Of a DNA stretch of 64,000 bases, positions 36,356 to 45,288 are shown in pieces. The notes under the pieces are model-generated. The model was not told the DNA's origin. It saw nothing but the letters and a program-made list of their open reading frames with translations, and made no database searches. The position numbers and the translations under genes were made by a program. Source of the DNA: Paenibacillus lactis (GTDB lineage: Bacteria > Bacillota > Bacilli > Paenibacillales > Paenibacillaceae); NCBI RefSeq assembly GCF_017873605.1, contig NZ_JAGGKI010000003.1, positions 62,001-126,000 of the forward strand, written 5' to 3'. How positions within the stretch are numbered: position 1 is the stretch's first letter; each line of letters begins with the position of its first letter.

Positions 36356-36643
36356 TTAATTGGCTTCCTGGCCCTTTTGCTCCTCCGGCCATTTCAGCTC
36401 CCACTGCCGCATCTTCTCCTTGCGGATCTCGTCAAGCGCCTTCTGCTTCGCTTCATCAACGCCGATCAGGTAATACAGATGCGAGGCGATGACAAGCAGG
36501 GCGAACCCGGCCCAAACCGCGCCGAACAGAGATACCCATGAGAACCCTCCGGAGAACGAAATGCTGGGAAGGGCGTATACAAGCATGCCGAGTGCTATCA
36601 GCAGATACGCCGTGTGCTTGAATTTGTTTCTCTTCTTTTTCAT
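36356..36643 (-). CDS. Small two-helix membrane protein, unknown function
   Basis: A 95-residue protein I cannot assign. A basic N-terminus (MKKKRNKFKH) is followed by a hydrophobic segment at about 11-28, a second at about 36-60 and a highly charged, probably coiled C-terminal tail (DEAKQKALDEIRKEKMRQWE). The layout suggests two membrane helices with both ends inside. It has its own terminator and stands apart from neighbours on the same strand (ytoI and yheA-like). Confidence 0.75.
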   Translation of the reverse strand: MKKKRNKFKHTAYLLIALGMLVYALPSISFSGGFSWVSLFGAVWAGFALLVIASHLYYLIGVDEAKQKALDEIRKEKMRQWELKWPEEQKGQEAN

Positions 36644-36759
36644 GGACGTTTCGCAGCTCCTCTACTCTTGAAATCTATATTCCTACTCTATGAGGAGAAG
36701 CTGCGATTTATGAGACAAGTTTTCAGTTTTTTTCGAGGATTCGCAAAAAACGGATCGGC

Positions 36760-37107
36760 TCAGGCTTGATTCGGGGCGTACAAATGCGCCAGGCTGTCCG
36801 AAATGATCTTGTTTACATCCTCGATGATGATGCTCAGGCGCCGCTCCGCATCGAAGAGGCGGCGGATGTTCAGATTCAAGCTCAGCACCTCGAACGACTT
36901 CTCCATCTTCTCCATTTCGTCCTGCGACGGCATATCGCCGGACATCATGCGCTGCTGCATCTCCATTTGCCGCTGGCGGAAATCATCCAGCATCCGCTTG
37001 CTGTCAGGGTCTGCCTCCACCAGCTTCATCGCTGCCGTAATCTCCTGGACCTCCTGGCTTTCCTTCATCGCTTTTGCCAAATCATGCGCTTTATCATAAA
37101 TATTCAT
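36760..37107 (-). CDS. yheA: YlbF/YheA family protein
   Basis: Small helical protein of the YlbF/YmcA/YheA family (DUF964). In Bacillus, YlbF and YmcA join YaaT in a complex that affects RNase Y and development, but YheA itself is uncharacterised. The start MNIYDKAHDL at 37107 is preceded by GGAGGGAATCGAAC; 115 residues result. The pattern AHDLAKAMKESQEVQEI...DPDSKRMLDDFRQRQMEMQQRMM fits the family. The name YheA is preferred because the neighbours are a YheB-like gene and yheC/yheD paralogues, as in Bacillus. Confidence 0.85.
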   Translation of the reverse strand: MNIYDKAHDLAKAMKESQEVQEITAAMKLVEADPDSKRMLDDFRQRQMEMQQRMMSGDMPSQDEMEKMEKSFEVLSLNLNIRRLFDAERRLSIIIEDVNKIISDSLAHLYAPNQA

Positions 37108-37178
37108 GTTCGATTCCCTCCAAATATATGGCGGTCTATTCACCGCCTAAAGATTCGCATTGCTTACTTGCCGATTCC

Positions 37179-38345
37179 TTACCTCCAGAGCATCGTCAGC
37201 AGCGATTGAAACAACCCGATGAATCCGCCAAGGAGGACCCCCAGCCAAGTAATCGCCCGGAATTCCCGCCCGGATACGCTGAGAATGACCTGCTCCAGCC
37301 GTTCGACGGGAAATTTCTGCACCTGCTCTTGAACGAGCTGCGGAAGATTCACCGCCTTCATCGCTACCGGAATACTGCGCTCGAGGAACCGGAGCCCTTT
37401 ATCCAATAAGCCCGGCAGCACTGCTTCAATTGCCGGCATTCGCGGGCCGATGATCGTAGCCAGGCGCAGCTGCCCCAGCCGCTCGAGCCATTCGGACCAT
37501 GGCAGGCTCTCATCCAGTCTGCGGCTGATCAAGGCTAAGCCGGGTTCACCCGCAGCCTGTTCGATCAGCTCGCCAAGCGGCATTTCTCCGTATTCCGCCA
37601 GCTTCCTTGCGATCATGTCCGCTACCGCCTCGCGGACCTTCTCGCTCTCCAGCTGTTGAATGAGCATGGGCGTCAGCTTCTGCACCATCTTCTCCTCATC
37701 TACGAAGATCGCTGCCATGGTACCGAGAAAACCGCCGGCTTTATCCATTAAGGATGAAGCCATTTTAGTCAGCATGCGCTGGCCTTCGGCTGACATCAGC
37801 GTACTCCCAAGCTCCTTCAGCACGATATCGGCCGCCTTTTCGCCCCAGCCTTCCAATGTTTCCTTCGACCAGCCGGGAATCAGCGTCTTCAGCGGCTTCT
37901 CATGCAGCCTATACTCCTGCCAGACCGCAGCCGCTCCCTTGGCCGTCAGTCTGCGAGCGGCCTGCTCCGCCCGAAGCTTGAGCTCCTCCCATTCCTCCGC
38001 GCTCCATACCTTCAGCGCCAATTCGTGAATGCTGTCCTCCGAGCCGTTCCATTCCTGAAGCTTACGGCTGATTGCCTCCTCAACCTTGCCGCGGAATGCC
38101 GGCTTGCGGATAAATTCCTGCAGGCCTTCGCTGGTCACGAGATAATCCGAGACCACATATCCTAGCGATTCGGCGATTTCATCCTTCCGCTTCGGAATCA
38201 GTCCCGGGGTGAAGGGCAGGCGGCGGCCCAGAAAGGTGACCTCTTTGCGCGGGTGAAACAGCATTTTGATCGCAAAGTGGTTCGTGATGCCGCCGACGAA
38301 TGCAGCGACCCCCACGTTCACCAAAATAAACAGCCAGTTCGGCAT
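37179..38345 (-). CDS. yheB: DUF445 membrane protein, YheB-like
   Basis: A 388-residue protein of the DUF445 family with one helix at each end: N-terminal FILVNVGVAAFVGGITNHFA with the conserved N-HFAIKMLFHPRK, and C-terminal TWLGVLLGGFIGLFQSLL. The large middle region is helical and amphipathic. The typical segment FLGRRLPFTPGLIPKRKDEI is present. Function is unknown. It lies 71 bases upstream of the yheA-like gene on the same strand and is divergent from the YheC/YheD cluster, reflecting the Bacillus yheA-yheB-yheC-yheD locus. Confidence 0.88.
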   Translation of the reverse strand: MPNWLFILVNVGVAAFVGGITNHFAIKMLFHPRKEVTFLGRRLPFTPGLIPKRKDEIAESLGYVVSDYLVTSEGLQEFIRKPAFRGKVEEAISRKLQEWNGSEDSIHELALKVWSAEEWEELKLRAEQAARRLTAKGAAAVWQEYRLHEKPLKTLIPGWSKETLEGWGEKAADIVLKELGSTLMSAEGQRMLTKMASSLMDKAGGFLGTMAAIFVDEEKMVQKLTPMLIQQLESEKVREAVADMIARKLAEYGEMPLGELIEQAAGEPGLALISRRLDESLPWSEWLERLGQLRLATIIGPRMPAIEAVLPGLLDKGLRFLERSIPVAMKAVNLPQLVQEQVQKFPVERLEQVILSVSGREFRAITWLGVLLGGFIGLFQSLLTMLWR

Positions 38346-38377
38346 TTCCTACACTCCTTTTTCACGAGCAGTACAAT

Positions 38378-38406
38378 CACCAAGGGATATATGTCCTCAT
38401 ATGATG
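38378..38406 (+). promoter_or_regulatory. Possible sporulation promoter of the YheC/YheD cluster
   Basis: CACC (38378-38381) and CATATGATG (38398-38406) are 16 bases apart, close to the sigma-K form (ACC, 16-17, CATAnnnTA), with a G in place of the last A; CATATGAT is also near the sigma-E -10. It lies about 80 bases before the first gene. Confidence 0.4.
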
Positions 38407-38483
38407 CATTACATGCAAATGATCAGATGAAGTCTTCGTCTGTTCACCTAGACATCCAGTTGTTTGTCGGAAGGAGATCCAAG

Positions 38484-39872
38484 ATGTCCAAATCGAAATC
38501 CATGTCCCGCACCAGAACCACGATATCGCTGATCCATTCAGCCGGGCTGCCGGAGAACGATATCAAGCTGGGGGACCGGCTTATTAGACAGCTCCGAATT
38601 CCAACAGATGCACCGATACAGCTTGCTTTCGGCTCCTTCAAGCAGGAAATACGCGTCAGTCCGGGAGGAAAATCCAAGTCGCTTCGCCTGAACCCTACGT
38701 TATTCAACAAATCCGGACTTCTTCCAAGCTCCTTCATGAGTGTCAAGTACTTCCCCGCGGAAAGAATACTGAGGCTCGGTCCGCTTATCGGCGTCATGGT
38801 CAGCCGCTATCAGCCAGATGACCCCGCCAAACCGTTCGGATCGATCTCTTCCTTCTGCCTGGAAATGGTAAACGCCTGCAAAAAGCTGGGCGCTTATGTG
38901 TACTTTTTCACCCCTGACATGATCGGTACCAACCCTTCCACGCTCGAAGCCGTTTCCTATCATGATGGTTGGAAAAAGGTAACCGTTCCGGCTCCTGACG
39001 TCATCAATAACCGGCTGTCTACCCGCAAACTGGAGAACAGTCCTAGCGTACAGCATTTTATGAGAGAAGTAAAATCGCGATTCGGGACACATATCTTCAA
39101 TGAAAAGTTCCTGGATAAATCCGATGTCTTCGAGGCGCTTGCACCTGACCCGAAGCTGCAAAAATATTTACCTGAATCCTATTTGCTCGGCGGCTACTCG
39201 ATGCTCAAAAAAATGTGCAACGCTTATCAGACTGTCTTCCTCAAACCGGTTCGGGGAAGCCTTGGCAAAGGAATTATTCGGATTACCCGCTTAGGGAACG
39301 GCACCTATCAGACGATGACCACCTCCCTTGAAGGGATCAGTAAACACTCCTACTCCTCGCTTTCCAAGCTGTTCCGCAGCTTATCCGGCAAAATTAAAAA
39401 AACGCGTTACCAGATCCAGCAGGGGCTGGATCTGATCCGAATCAATCGCCGCAATGTCGATTTCCGGGCACTTGTCCACAAAGACAAAAGCGGAAAATGG
39501 GCGGTTACTTCCGTCGTCGCGCGCATTGCGGGCGGCAATCATTTTGTCTCCAACCTTGCCCGGGGCGGCACATTATCCCCCGTTAAGGATGCGCTGGCGA
39601 TGAGCGGCATCCCGCAATCACTGAAGCAGACCGCGCCCGCCAGAATGAACAGGGCGGCTCTTGACATCGCCAACGGATTAGAGGCGGCGCTCCCGTACCA
39701 CTTCGGAGAGCTGGGCATCGATCTGGCGATCGATACGAAAGGGCAGATTTGGCTGCTGGAGGTCAATTCCAAGCCCTCCAAAAGCGAGAACGCTCCGCTG
39801 AGCGCCACCTCCAAGGTAAGGCCCTCGGCCGTCCGCCTTGTTCAATACTGTCAATACTTGACGGGCTTTTAA
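38484..39872 (+). CDS. YheC/YheD-type ATP-grasp protein 1 (long form)
   Basis: First of five paralogues. Starts at ATG 38484 after GGAAGGAG, giving 462 residues; earlier in-frame starts overlap the yheB promoter region. Residues 1-95 form a separate beta-rich N-terminal domain. The rest is ATP-grasp-like: VIN-NRLSTRK, the ATP-binding FLKPVRGSLGKGIIRI, the QIQQGLDL segment, DFRALVHKD, and the C-terminal metal-binding ELGIDLAID...WLLEVNSKP (about 410-433). Bacillus YheC/YheD are endospore coat-associated proteins without a known reaction; ATP-grasp enzymes usually form amide or peptide bonds. Twelve bases separate it from the next paralogue. Confidence 0.9.
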   Translation: MSKSKSMSRTRTTISLIHSAGLPENDIKLGDRLIRQLRIPTDAPIQLAFGSFKQEIRVSPGGKSKSLRLNPTLFNKSGLLPSSFMSVKYFPAERILRLGPLIGVMVSRYQPDDPAKPFGSISSFCLEMVNACKKLGAYVYFFTPDMIGTNPSTLEAVSYHDGWKKVTVPAPDVINNRLSTRKLENSPSVQHFMREVKSRFGTHIFNEKFLDKSDVFEALAPDPKLQKYLPESYLLGGYSMLKKMCNAYQTVFLKPVRGSLGKGIIRITRLGNGTYQTMTTSLEGISKHSYSSLSKLFRSLSGKIKKTRYQIQQGLDLIRINRRNVDFRALVHKDKSGKWAVTSVVARIAGGNHFVSNLARGGTLSPVKDALAMSGIPQSLKQTAPARMNRAALDIANGLEAALPYHFGELGIDLAIDTKGQIWLLEVNSKPSKSENAPLSATSKVRPSAVRLVQYCQYLTGF

Positions 39873-39884
39873 AAGGAGAAACCT

Positions 39885-41030
39885 ATGTCTTCTAGCATAA
39901 ACGGCACCATCGGTGTCATGGTATGCCGCAGACCGGGCTCGCCTCCCTTTGCCGAGAAGCATTATTTAAGGGAACTCAGCTTGGCAGCGGAGAAGCTCGG
40001 AATGAAGGTATTTGTTTTTTGTCCGGATGAGGACGCCGGCCTTCCGCTTGCTCAGGCCGCCGGCAACCGGGCAGTCAGCATCAAGGGCTACCGCTTCCAT
40101 CCGGACGACGGCTGGATCAGCGGAAGCTTCCCGCTGCCTGACGTCATTTATGACCGTTGCCTGCACGGCAGCGGCCAAGAATCGGCAGCCGCCGGCGAAT
40201 GGATCAGCCGATTGTTGCAGCAGGGGTCCAAACTATGGTCACGCGGATTGCCGGGCAAGGCGAAGGTGCATCAGCTGCTCAAGCGCTCCCCATTGCTGAG
40301 GCCTCATTTGCCGGCAACGATCCGTTATACCGGGGCCGATTCGCTAAGCAGAGCTCTGCTTGCGCTGAACGGCAGCATCTTTATGAAGCCCAGTGGAGGC
40401 TCCCATGGGCGCCATTCATTATATATATCCTTGAAAGAGAACCATACCGCCTTGCTGCAAGGAAGAGACCGAAGCAATACGATATTCCGGCAGACCATTC
40501 CGGCACAGGAGCTGAACACCTGGGTGAGAAGCTTTACCGGAAGGCGCAGGTTTATCATTCAACCCTACCTGCAGCTTCATAACCAAGACGGGAACCCCTT
40601 TGACGTCCGGTCACTCGTTCAAAAAAATGACCGGGGCATCTGGTCCATAACGGGCATTGCGGTTCGCCAAGGCGCCGAGCAAGGAATGACCTCCAACCTA
40701 CATGGAGGCGGCACAGCCTATCCGGCCCTTCCTTATCTAATATCCGAATTCGGTGAAGAGAAGGCGCGGGCGATTATGGACACCATCTGGAATTTGTCCG
40801 CCCGGATTCCCCCTCTTCTTGAGGAAGGCTTCGGCCGGCTTGGAGAGCTCGGGATCGATTTCGGGGTGGATACCCGGGGAAAGGTGTGGATCCTTGAGGC
40901 AAATTCCAAGCCGGGCCGGCGCGCATTCGTGCTGACAGGGGATTCCAAGGCCGCCCGGCGGTCCGTCGAACATCCGATTCAATATGCCCGTTATTTATTG
41001 CTTCGACAACTTAGGAGGGTAAATACATGA
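39885..41030 (+). CDS. YheC/YheD-type ATP-grasp protein 2 (short form)
   Basis: Second paralogue, 381 residues without the N-terminal beta domain of copies 1 and 3. Begins MSSSINGTIGVMVCRRP after AAAGGAG. Motifs are VIYDRCLHGS, FMKPSGGSHGRHSLYISL (glycine-rich ATP loop, with the Lys conserved but GRH in place of the usual GKG/GLG), FIIQPYLQLHNQDGNPFDVRS, and ELGIDFGVD...WILEANSKPGRR. The gene ends overlapping the next start by four bases (ATGA), so coupled translation is likely. Compared with the other copies the ATP loop is the most divergent, so activity could differ. Confidence 0.88.
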   Translation: MSSSINGTIGVMVCRRPGSPPFAEKHYLRELSLAAEKLGMKVFVFCPDEDAGLPLAQAAGNRAVSIKGYRFHPDDGWISGSFPLPDVIYDRCLHGSGQESAAAGEWISRLLQQGSKLWSRGLPGKAKVHQLLKRSPLLRPHLPATIRYTGADSLSRALLALNGSIFMKPSGGSHGRHSLYISLKENHTALLQGRDRSNTIFRQTIPAQELNTWVRSFTGRRRFIIQPYLQLHNQDGNPFDVRSLVQKNDRGIWSITGIAVRQGAEQGMTSNLHGGGTAYPALPYLISEFGEEKARAIMDTIWNLSARIPPLLEEGFGRLGELGIDFGVDTRGKVWILEANSKPGRRAFVLTGDSKAARRSVEHPIQYARYLLLRQLRRVNT

Positions 41031-42400
41031 GTTTGAATTTCGGTAATATTCATTTCTCGCAGCAGCCCGAAAAAGTCGTCTTTTTGTCCGGTTCCTTAAT
41101 GAAAAGTTTGGGGCTCTCGAGCAGGAAAACGATCAGGCTCCGCATCGGCACCGACTCGGTGAACGCGGTGGTGAAGCCGATTGACCGATCGGGAAAGCAT
41201 ATCTATGTGAGTGCCGGCACGCGGAACAGTCTCCATGTACCGAGGTCCGGGCCGGTCTATATCCATTCACCGCGCGACGGAGAAGTCGAGCTCGGCCCGG
41301 TGGTCGGCGTGCTGTCCGACGGCCCTCACAATCCTTCCAATCCCTTCGGTGCCCGCACCTCGTATATCCGCCAGCTTCTGCGGGAGGGCAACAAGAAGGT
41401 GTTCGTATATGCCTTCACCCCGCGGGACATCAATTGGCAGCGAAATACCGTGCAGGGCTATATGCTGGGCACGGGCGGCGGCTTTGTCCGTAAAACGGTG
41501 CCGCTGCCGGATGTTGTTTATAACCGGCTTCCAAGCCGAAAAACCGACTTTTCGCCCTTTACCAATCAATTAAGAGACCGGTTCCTCAAACGGAATATCA
41601 AATTCTTCAATTGGTGCTTCTTTAATAAATCCGATATCTATTCAAAGCTGGACGGCGACGTGCAGGCCGGCAAATATTTGCCGGAAACCTATAACAATCC
41701 GAGCCCGGAGCGGATCAAGGATATGATGGAGCGCCATCATTTCGTTTACTACAAGCCGTCCGCCGGCAGCCTGGGCCTTGGCATTTACCGCTTAACCTAT
41801 CTCCCGAAAAAGGGATATTACGCCAGATACCACGGCAACGGCGGCAATACGCTGCTAAAGTTTCCGAGCTTCGGCAGCCTGATGCGGATGCTTCAATCCA
41901 AGCACGGGTCCAAGCTGAAGAGCTACGTGATCCAGCAGGGAATCCGGCTGATCGAAATCGACGGCTGCCCGATCGATTTCCGGTTCCATATGCATAAAAA
42001 CGGCAGAAACCGCTGGACCCCTGTCGGGATTGGAGCCAAGAAAGCGGGAAGAGGCAGCGTGACGACGCATATCAAAAACGGCGGCTCCCTGCTGACCCCG
42101 GAGCAAGCGCTCTCCCGAGCCTTCGGTTCAAAAGCGAATGAAGTGCTTGAACGGGCCAAAGAAGCATCGATTGCCATGTCGGAGGCTATTGAAAACCACC
42201 ACGCTCATCTGCTGGGTGAAATCGGATTTGATATCGGGATTGATGACAGCGGGAAAATATGGATGTTTGAGGCGAATTCCAAGCCGGGCAGATCGATCTT
42301 CAATCATCCTGCGCTCAAGGGAGAAGGCAGAGCGTCGGTTGATCATGTGATGGAGTACAGTATGCATCTGGCCGGATTTCACAGGGGGAATGACTCGTGA
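41027..42400 (+). CDS. YheC/YheD-type ATP-grasp protein 3 (long form)
   Basis: Third paralogue, 457 residues, with an N-terminal beta-rich domain (about 1-95, containing IRLRIGTDSVNAVVKPIDRS) like copy 1, joined at ELGPVVGVLSDG. The ATP-grasp part shows VVYNRLPSRK, YYKPSAGSLGLGIYRLTY, YVIQQGIRLIEID, CPIDFRFHMHKNG and EIGFDIGIDDSGKIWMFEANSKPGRS. Start ATG overlaps the stop of copy 2 (ATGA) and its end overlaps the GTG start of copy 4. The TTHIKNGGSLLTP segment, also present in the other copies as TSNLHGGG or TTHVPRGG, is a strong family mark. Confidence 0.9.
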   Translation: MSLNFGNIHFSQQPEKVVFLSGSLMKSLGLSSRKTIRLRIGTDSVNAVVKPIDRSGKHIYVSAGTRNSLHVPRSGPVYIHSPRDGEVELGPVVGVLSDGPHNPSNPFGARTSYIRQLLREGNKKVFVYAFTPRDINWQRNTVQGYMLGTGGGFVRKTVPLPDVVYNRLPSRKTDFSPFTNQLRDRFLKRNIKFFNWCFFNKSDIYSKLDGDVQAGKYLPETYNNPSPERIKDMMERHHFVYYKPSAGSLGLGIYRLTYLPKKGYYARYHGNGGNTLLKFPSFGSLMRMLQSKHGSKLKSYVIQQGIRLIEIDGCPIDFRFHMHKNGRNRWTPVGIGAKKAGRGSVTTHIKNGGSLLTPEQALSRAFGSKANEVLERAKEASIAMSEAIENHHAHLLGEIGFDIGIDDSGKIWMFEANSKPGRSIFNHPALKGEGRASVDHVMEYSMHLAGFHRGNDS

Positions 42401-43506
42401 CCAGTCGACTTGAAGGAGATGGGAAACCGGTCGTAGCGATACTGACCATGCATGATCCGCAGAACCTGTTCAGGGGCAACCGTCAGAACTTTCAAGAAAT
42501 CATCAAGACCGGCAGAGATATGGGCTTTCTGGTCTATGTCGTGACCGTGCGTGATCTCAAGCTTCAGTCCCCGACAGTTAAAGGCTATATGTTCAACAGC
42601 GCCGATCAATCCTGGGAGCAGAAGCTATGTCCTCTGCCCCAGGTCATTTATAATCGGATTCCCAACCGCGACGACGAAGCTCTTCCATGGGTACGGCGAA
42701 AAATCAAGGAGATCCAGCAGCATCCGCGAATCGACCTCTACAATCCGTACTTCTTCAATAAGTGGCGGCTGTTCTCATGGCTGAACAAATCGCGCCTGAC
42801 CAAGCAATGGACGCCGCTCACCAAACGTCTCAAAGGATTCCCCACGCTGCATGAGATGATCCGGAGAAAGCCCTATCTGTATCTGAAGCCGGAGGACGGC
42901 AAGGCCGGGCAAGGCATCATGAGCGTACGATTCCAGAAAAACCGCCCGCTCCCTTACCGCATCCAGATTCAAAACCACAAGAACAGCACGACCTACAAGG
43001 CAGCCTCCATCGAGCGGCTGTGGAACCGGATCTATCAAGAAACGAAGGGAAGCTCGTATCTGATCCAGCAGGGCATCGAGCTTGCACAGGTGCACGGCCG
43101 GGCATTCGATCTGCGCATACTCGTCCAGAAGACGGAGTCCGGCAATTGGGCTGTAACCGGAATCGGCGCCCGCATGGCCGGCGCCAAGAGCATTACCACC
43201 CATGTTCCGCGCGGAGGAACGATTGAGGACCCCGAGAAGCTGCTGCCGATCGTATTCGGCCAGGAGCAGGCCGAAACGATCCTGGGCGAAGTCCGTAAAG
43301 CCGCCCTGCATATCGCTAGGCAAATCGAAAAATGCTCCGGCTATGCACATGGCGAAATGTCTATGGACCTGGGCATCGACAGCGACGGCATCCTCTGGTT
43401 CTTCGAAGCCAACTCAAGACCGATGAAGTTTGATGAGCCTGCCATTCGCAAAAAATCGCTGGAGCGAATATTCCAGTACTCCAGCTATCTAATCAATCAA
43501 CGATAG
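42397..43506 (+). CDS. YheC/YheD-type ATP-grasp protein 4 (short form)
   Basis: Fourth paralogue, 369 residues, starting at GTG 42397 within GTGA, which overlaps the stop of copy 3. No N-terminal beta domain. Motifs are VIYNRIPNRDDE, YLKPEDGKAGQGIMSVRF, YLIQQGIELAQVHGR, AFDLRILVQKTE, SITTHVPRGGTIEDP and EMSMDLGIDSDGILWFFEANSRPMKF. The usual NSKP at the C-terminal metal site is NSRP here, and ELGID is replaced by EMSMD, but the Glu and Asn expected to hold magnesium are kept. A 47-base gap separates it from the acetyltransferase gene. Confidence 0.88.
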   Translation: MTSRLEGDGKPVVAILTMHDPQNLFRGNRQNFQEIIKTGRDMGFLVYVVTVRDLKLQSPTVKGYMFNSADQSWEQKLCPLPQVIYNRIPNRDDEALPWVRRKIKEIQQHPRIDLYNPYFFNKWRLFSWLNKSRLTKQWTPLTKRLKGFPTLHEMIRRKPYLYLKPEDGKAGQGIMSVRFQKNRPLPYRIQIQNHKNSTTYKAASIERLWNRIYQETKGSSYLIQQGIELAQVHGRAFDLRILVQKTESGNWAVTGIGARMAGAKSITTHVPRGGTIEDPEKLLPIVFGQEQAETILGEVRKAALHIARQIEKCSGYAHGEMSMDLGIDSDGILWFFEANSRPMKFDEPAIRKKSLERIFQYSSYLINQR

Positions 43507-43553
43507 GTCCGGTTCGCCGGACCAATCGGCGATTCCACGAAAGGAGGGATCAT

Positions 43554-44045
43554 GTGGAGATCACGCAGCTCTCACTCTCGCGCCCGGATGAATGGCCGTA
43601 TGTCCGGCAGCAGTGCCGGGACTTTTTCCGGCGATACGGCAATAAGCGTTTAACCCTCACCGGCGTTCAGCGCCTCAGCTCGCTGACCTACGAACAATTG
43701 AAGAAGCCCGGCACCTCCATCATCGCCGCCACCGTTCGCGGCGATGTGGGCAGCATTCCGATTGGGATGTGTTATGCAGAGGATTACGGGGAGAGCGCCT
43801 GTCTGATTGCCGTTCATCCGCTCTACCGAAGCAGAGGAATCGGTTCTTCCCTGATCCGCTCTCAGCTGAGCCGGCTCGGGCGGCTTCGCTGCAAGGTGGC
43901 CGCCGACCATATCGCAAGCCTCAAAATATGCTTTCAGGCAGGGCTCCAAGCGACTGAAATCGAACTCGGCCCCACCGGCAAGCCTACGCTGGTTTTGAAC
44001 GGAGTCATGGGCGCTCCCTCAAGTTCCTTTCGCTGTGATGTCTGA
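43554..44045 (+). CDS. GNAT family N-acetyltransferase
   Basis: Predicted acyl-CoA-dependent acetyltransferase of 163 residues, starting at GTG 43554 after GAAAGGAGGG. The acetyl-CoA binding motif A reads AVHPLYRSRGIGSSLIRSQL (R-x-x-G-I-G), with the preceding strand ACLI. The C-terminal part carries KVAADHIASLKICFQAGLQATEIEL, the beta6-beta7 region where substrates bind in many family members. It is embedded between ATP-grasp copies 4 and 5, in the same orientation, 24 bases before copy 5. The substrate is unknown; the setting suggests a product or partner of the ATP-grasp proteins. Confidence 0.88.
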   Translation: MEITQLSLSRPDEWPYVRQQCRDFFRRYGNKRLTLTGVQRLSSLTYEQLKKPGTSIIAATVRGDVGSIPIGMCYAEDYGESACLIAVHPLYRSRGIGSSLIRSQLSRLGRLRCKVAADHIASLKICFQAGLQATEIELGPTGKPTLVLNGVMGAPSSSFRCDV

Positions 44046-44069
44046 ATCTATTCAAGAAGGTGAATTTTT

Positions 44070-45185
44070 GTGTCCAAACCTGTCTTAGGAATCATGACGC
44101 TTTACCTCGATGACCGAAAAAGACTGGAAGAGCGGCATATCTACGAGCATATGATCAAGGAAGGGAAATCGCTCGGGCTCGATCTATTTGTGTTCACCCC
44201 CGCGGACGTCAATTCGGCGCAAGGCTTGATCAACGCCATGGAATATGATCCAACATCCCGCAGGTGGGGCCGCAGATGGCGGCCGTTTCCGCATATGATC
44301 TTCGACCGATGCCGTATTCAAAAAAGCGCCCGCTTCCAGCAGCTGCTGCGGTTCCGCGCGCGCTACAGGCATCTGCTGTTTCTCAATCGGCCCCTTCGGA
44401 ACAAATGGACCATTCATCAGATTTTATATACGAAGAAGCGTTTCCGCCCGCATCTGCCGGATACGCGGATCGTACAGAGCGTGAATGACGTCCACCGAAT
44501 GCTGAAGGAGCATGATACGGTCTATTTTAAACCGATCAACGGCACCGGCGGACGCGGCATACTGAAGATTTCCCGCATTCCCGGGGTCCCCGGCACCTAT
44601 GAAGTCCGCGGCCGTAACGCCAACCGCACCATCATCAAGCCGAAGCGGATGCCCTCAGGTTTTCTTGGCCAATACTTGTCAGGCTGGGGCGTGAAGGACC
44701 GATACCTGGTTCAGGAGGGACTCCATCTGGAGCTCCCGGACGGCCGGGTGCATGACTACCGGATGCTCGTTCAGAAAAACGGATCCGGCCAGTGGGAAGT
44801 GACCGGCTGCGTCGGGCGCGTCGGGCCGCCAAAAAGCGTAACCTCCAATCTGCACGGCGGCGGCCGTGCCGCCATGATGGAGGAGCTGCTGGAGAAGTGG
44901 ATCTCGGATCCGGCCAAACGGCTCAAGGTCCGGGAGGATGCCGGTCAGCTGGGAGTGGACATCGCGCAATTTCTCGACGGTCAGTATGGGGGACTGTGCG
45001 AGATCGCCCTCGACTTGGCGGTCGATAAATCGGGCAGAGTCCTTCTGATCGAGGTCAACCCGAAGCCTTCCCGGGAAGTGTTCTCGCAGGTCGGAGATCT
45101 CGAAGCTTACCGCGTATCCATCTTGAGACCGCTTGAATATGCGCTGTATGTATACAACCACAGAAAGTCGGCAAAGAATGCTTAA
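44070..45185 (+). CDS. YheC/YheD-type ATP-grasp protein 5 (short form)
   Basis: Fifth paralogue, 371 residues from GTG 44070, with GAAGGTGAATTTTT upstream. The motifs are MIFDRCRIQKSARFQQ, YFKPINGTGGRGILKISRI (glycine-rich ATP loop), YLVQEGLHLELPDGR, VHDYRMLVQKNGSG, SVTSNLHGGGRA and EIALDLAVDKSGRVLLIEVNPKPSRE. The C-terminal metal-site motif is NPKP rather than NSKP. It is the last gene of the cluster and is followed by a bidirectional terminator shared with the HAD phosphatase gene on the other strand. Confidence 0.88.
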   Translation: MSKPVLGIMTLYLDDRKRLEERHIYEHMIKEGKSLGLDLFVFTPADVNSAQGLINAMEYDPTSRRWGRRWRPFPHMIFDRCRIQKSARFQQLLRFRARYRHLLFLNRPLRNKWTIHQILYTKKRFRPHLPDTRIVQSVNDVHRMLKEHDTVYFKPINGTGGRGILKISRIPGVPGTYEVRGRNANRTIIKPKRMPSGFLGQYLSGWGVKDRYLVQEGLHLELPDGRVHDYRMLVQKNGSGQWEVTGCVGRVGPPKSVTSNLHGGGRAAMMEELLEKWISDPAKRLKVREDAGQLGVDIAQFLDGQYGGLCEIALDLAVDKSGRVLLIEVNPKPSREVFSQVGDLEAYRVSILRPLEYALYVYNHRKSAKNA

Positions 45186-45223
45186 CCGGATATCATGCGG
45201 ACATTGAGCAATAGCAGAACGGC

Positions 45224-45270
45224 AAAAAGGCTGTTGTCCAAGAAGACCCTCTTGGAAACAGCCTTTTTGT
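45224..45270 (+). terminator. Bidirectional terminator between the ATP-grasp cluster and the HAD gene
   Basis: AAAAAGGCTGTT (45224-45235) and AACAGCCTTTTTG (45257-45269) pair, enclosing an inner TCCAAGA/TCTTGGA stem. T-runs flank the hairpin on both strands, so it can stop both convergent units. Confidence 0.85.
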
Positions 45271-45288
45271 TTCGATTCATCGTCCGTC

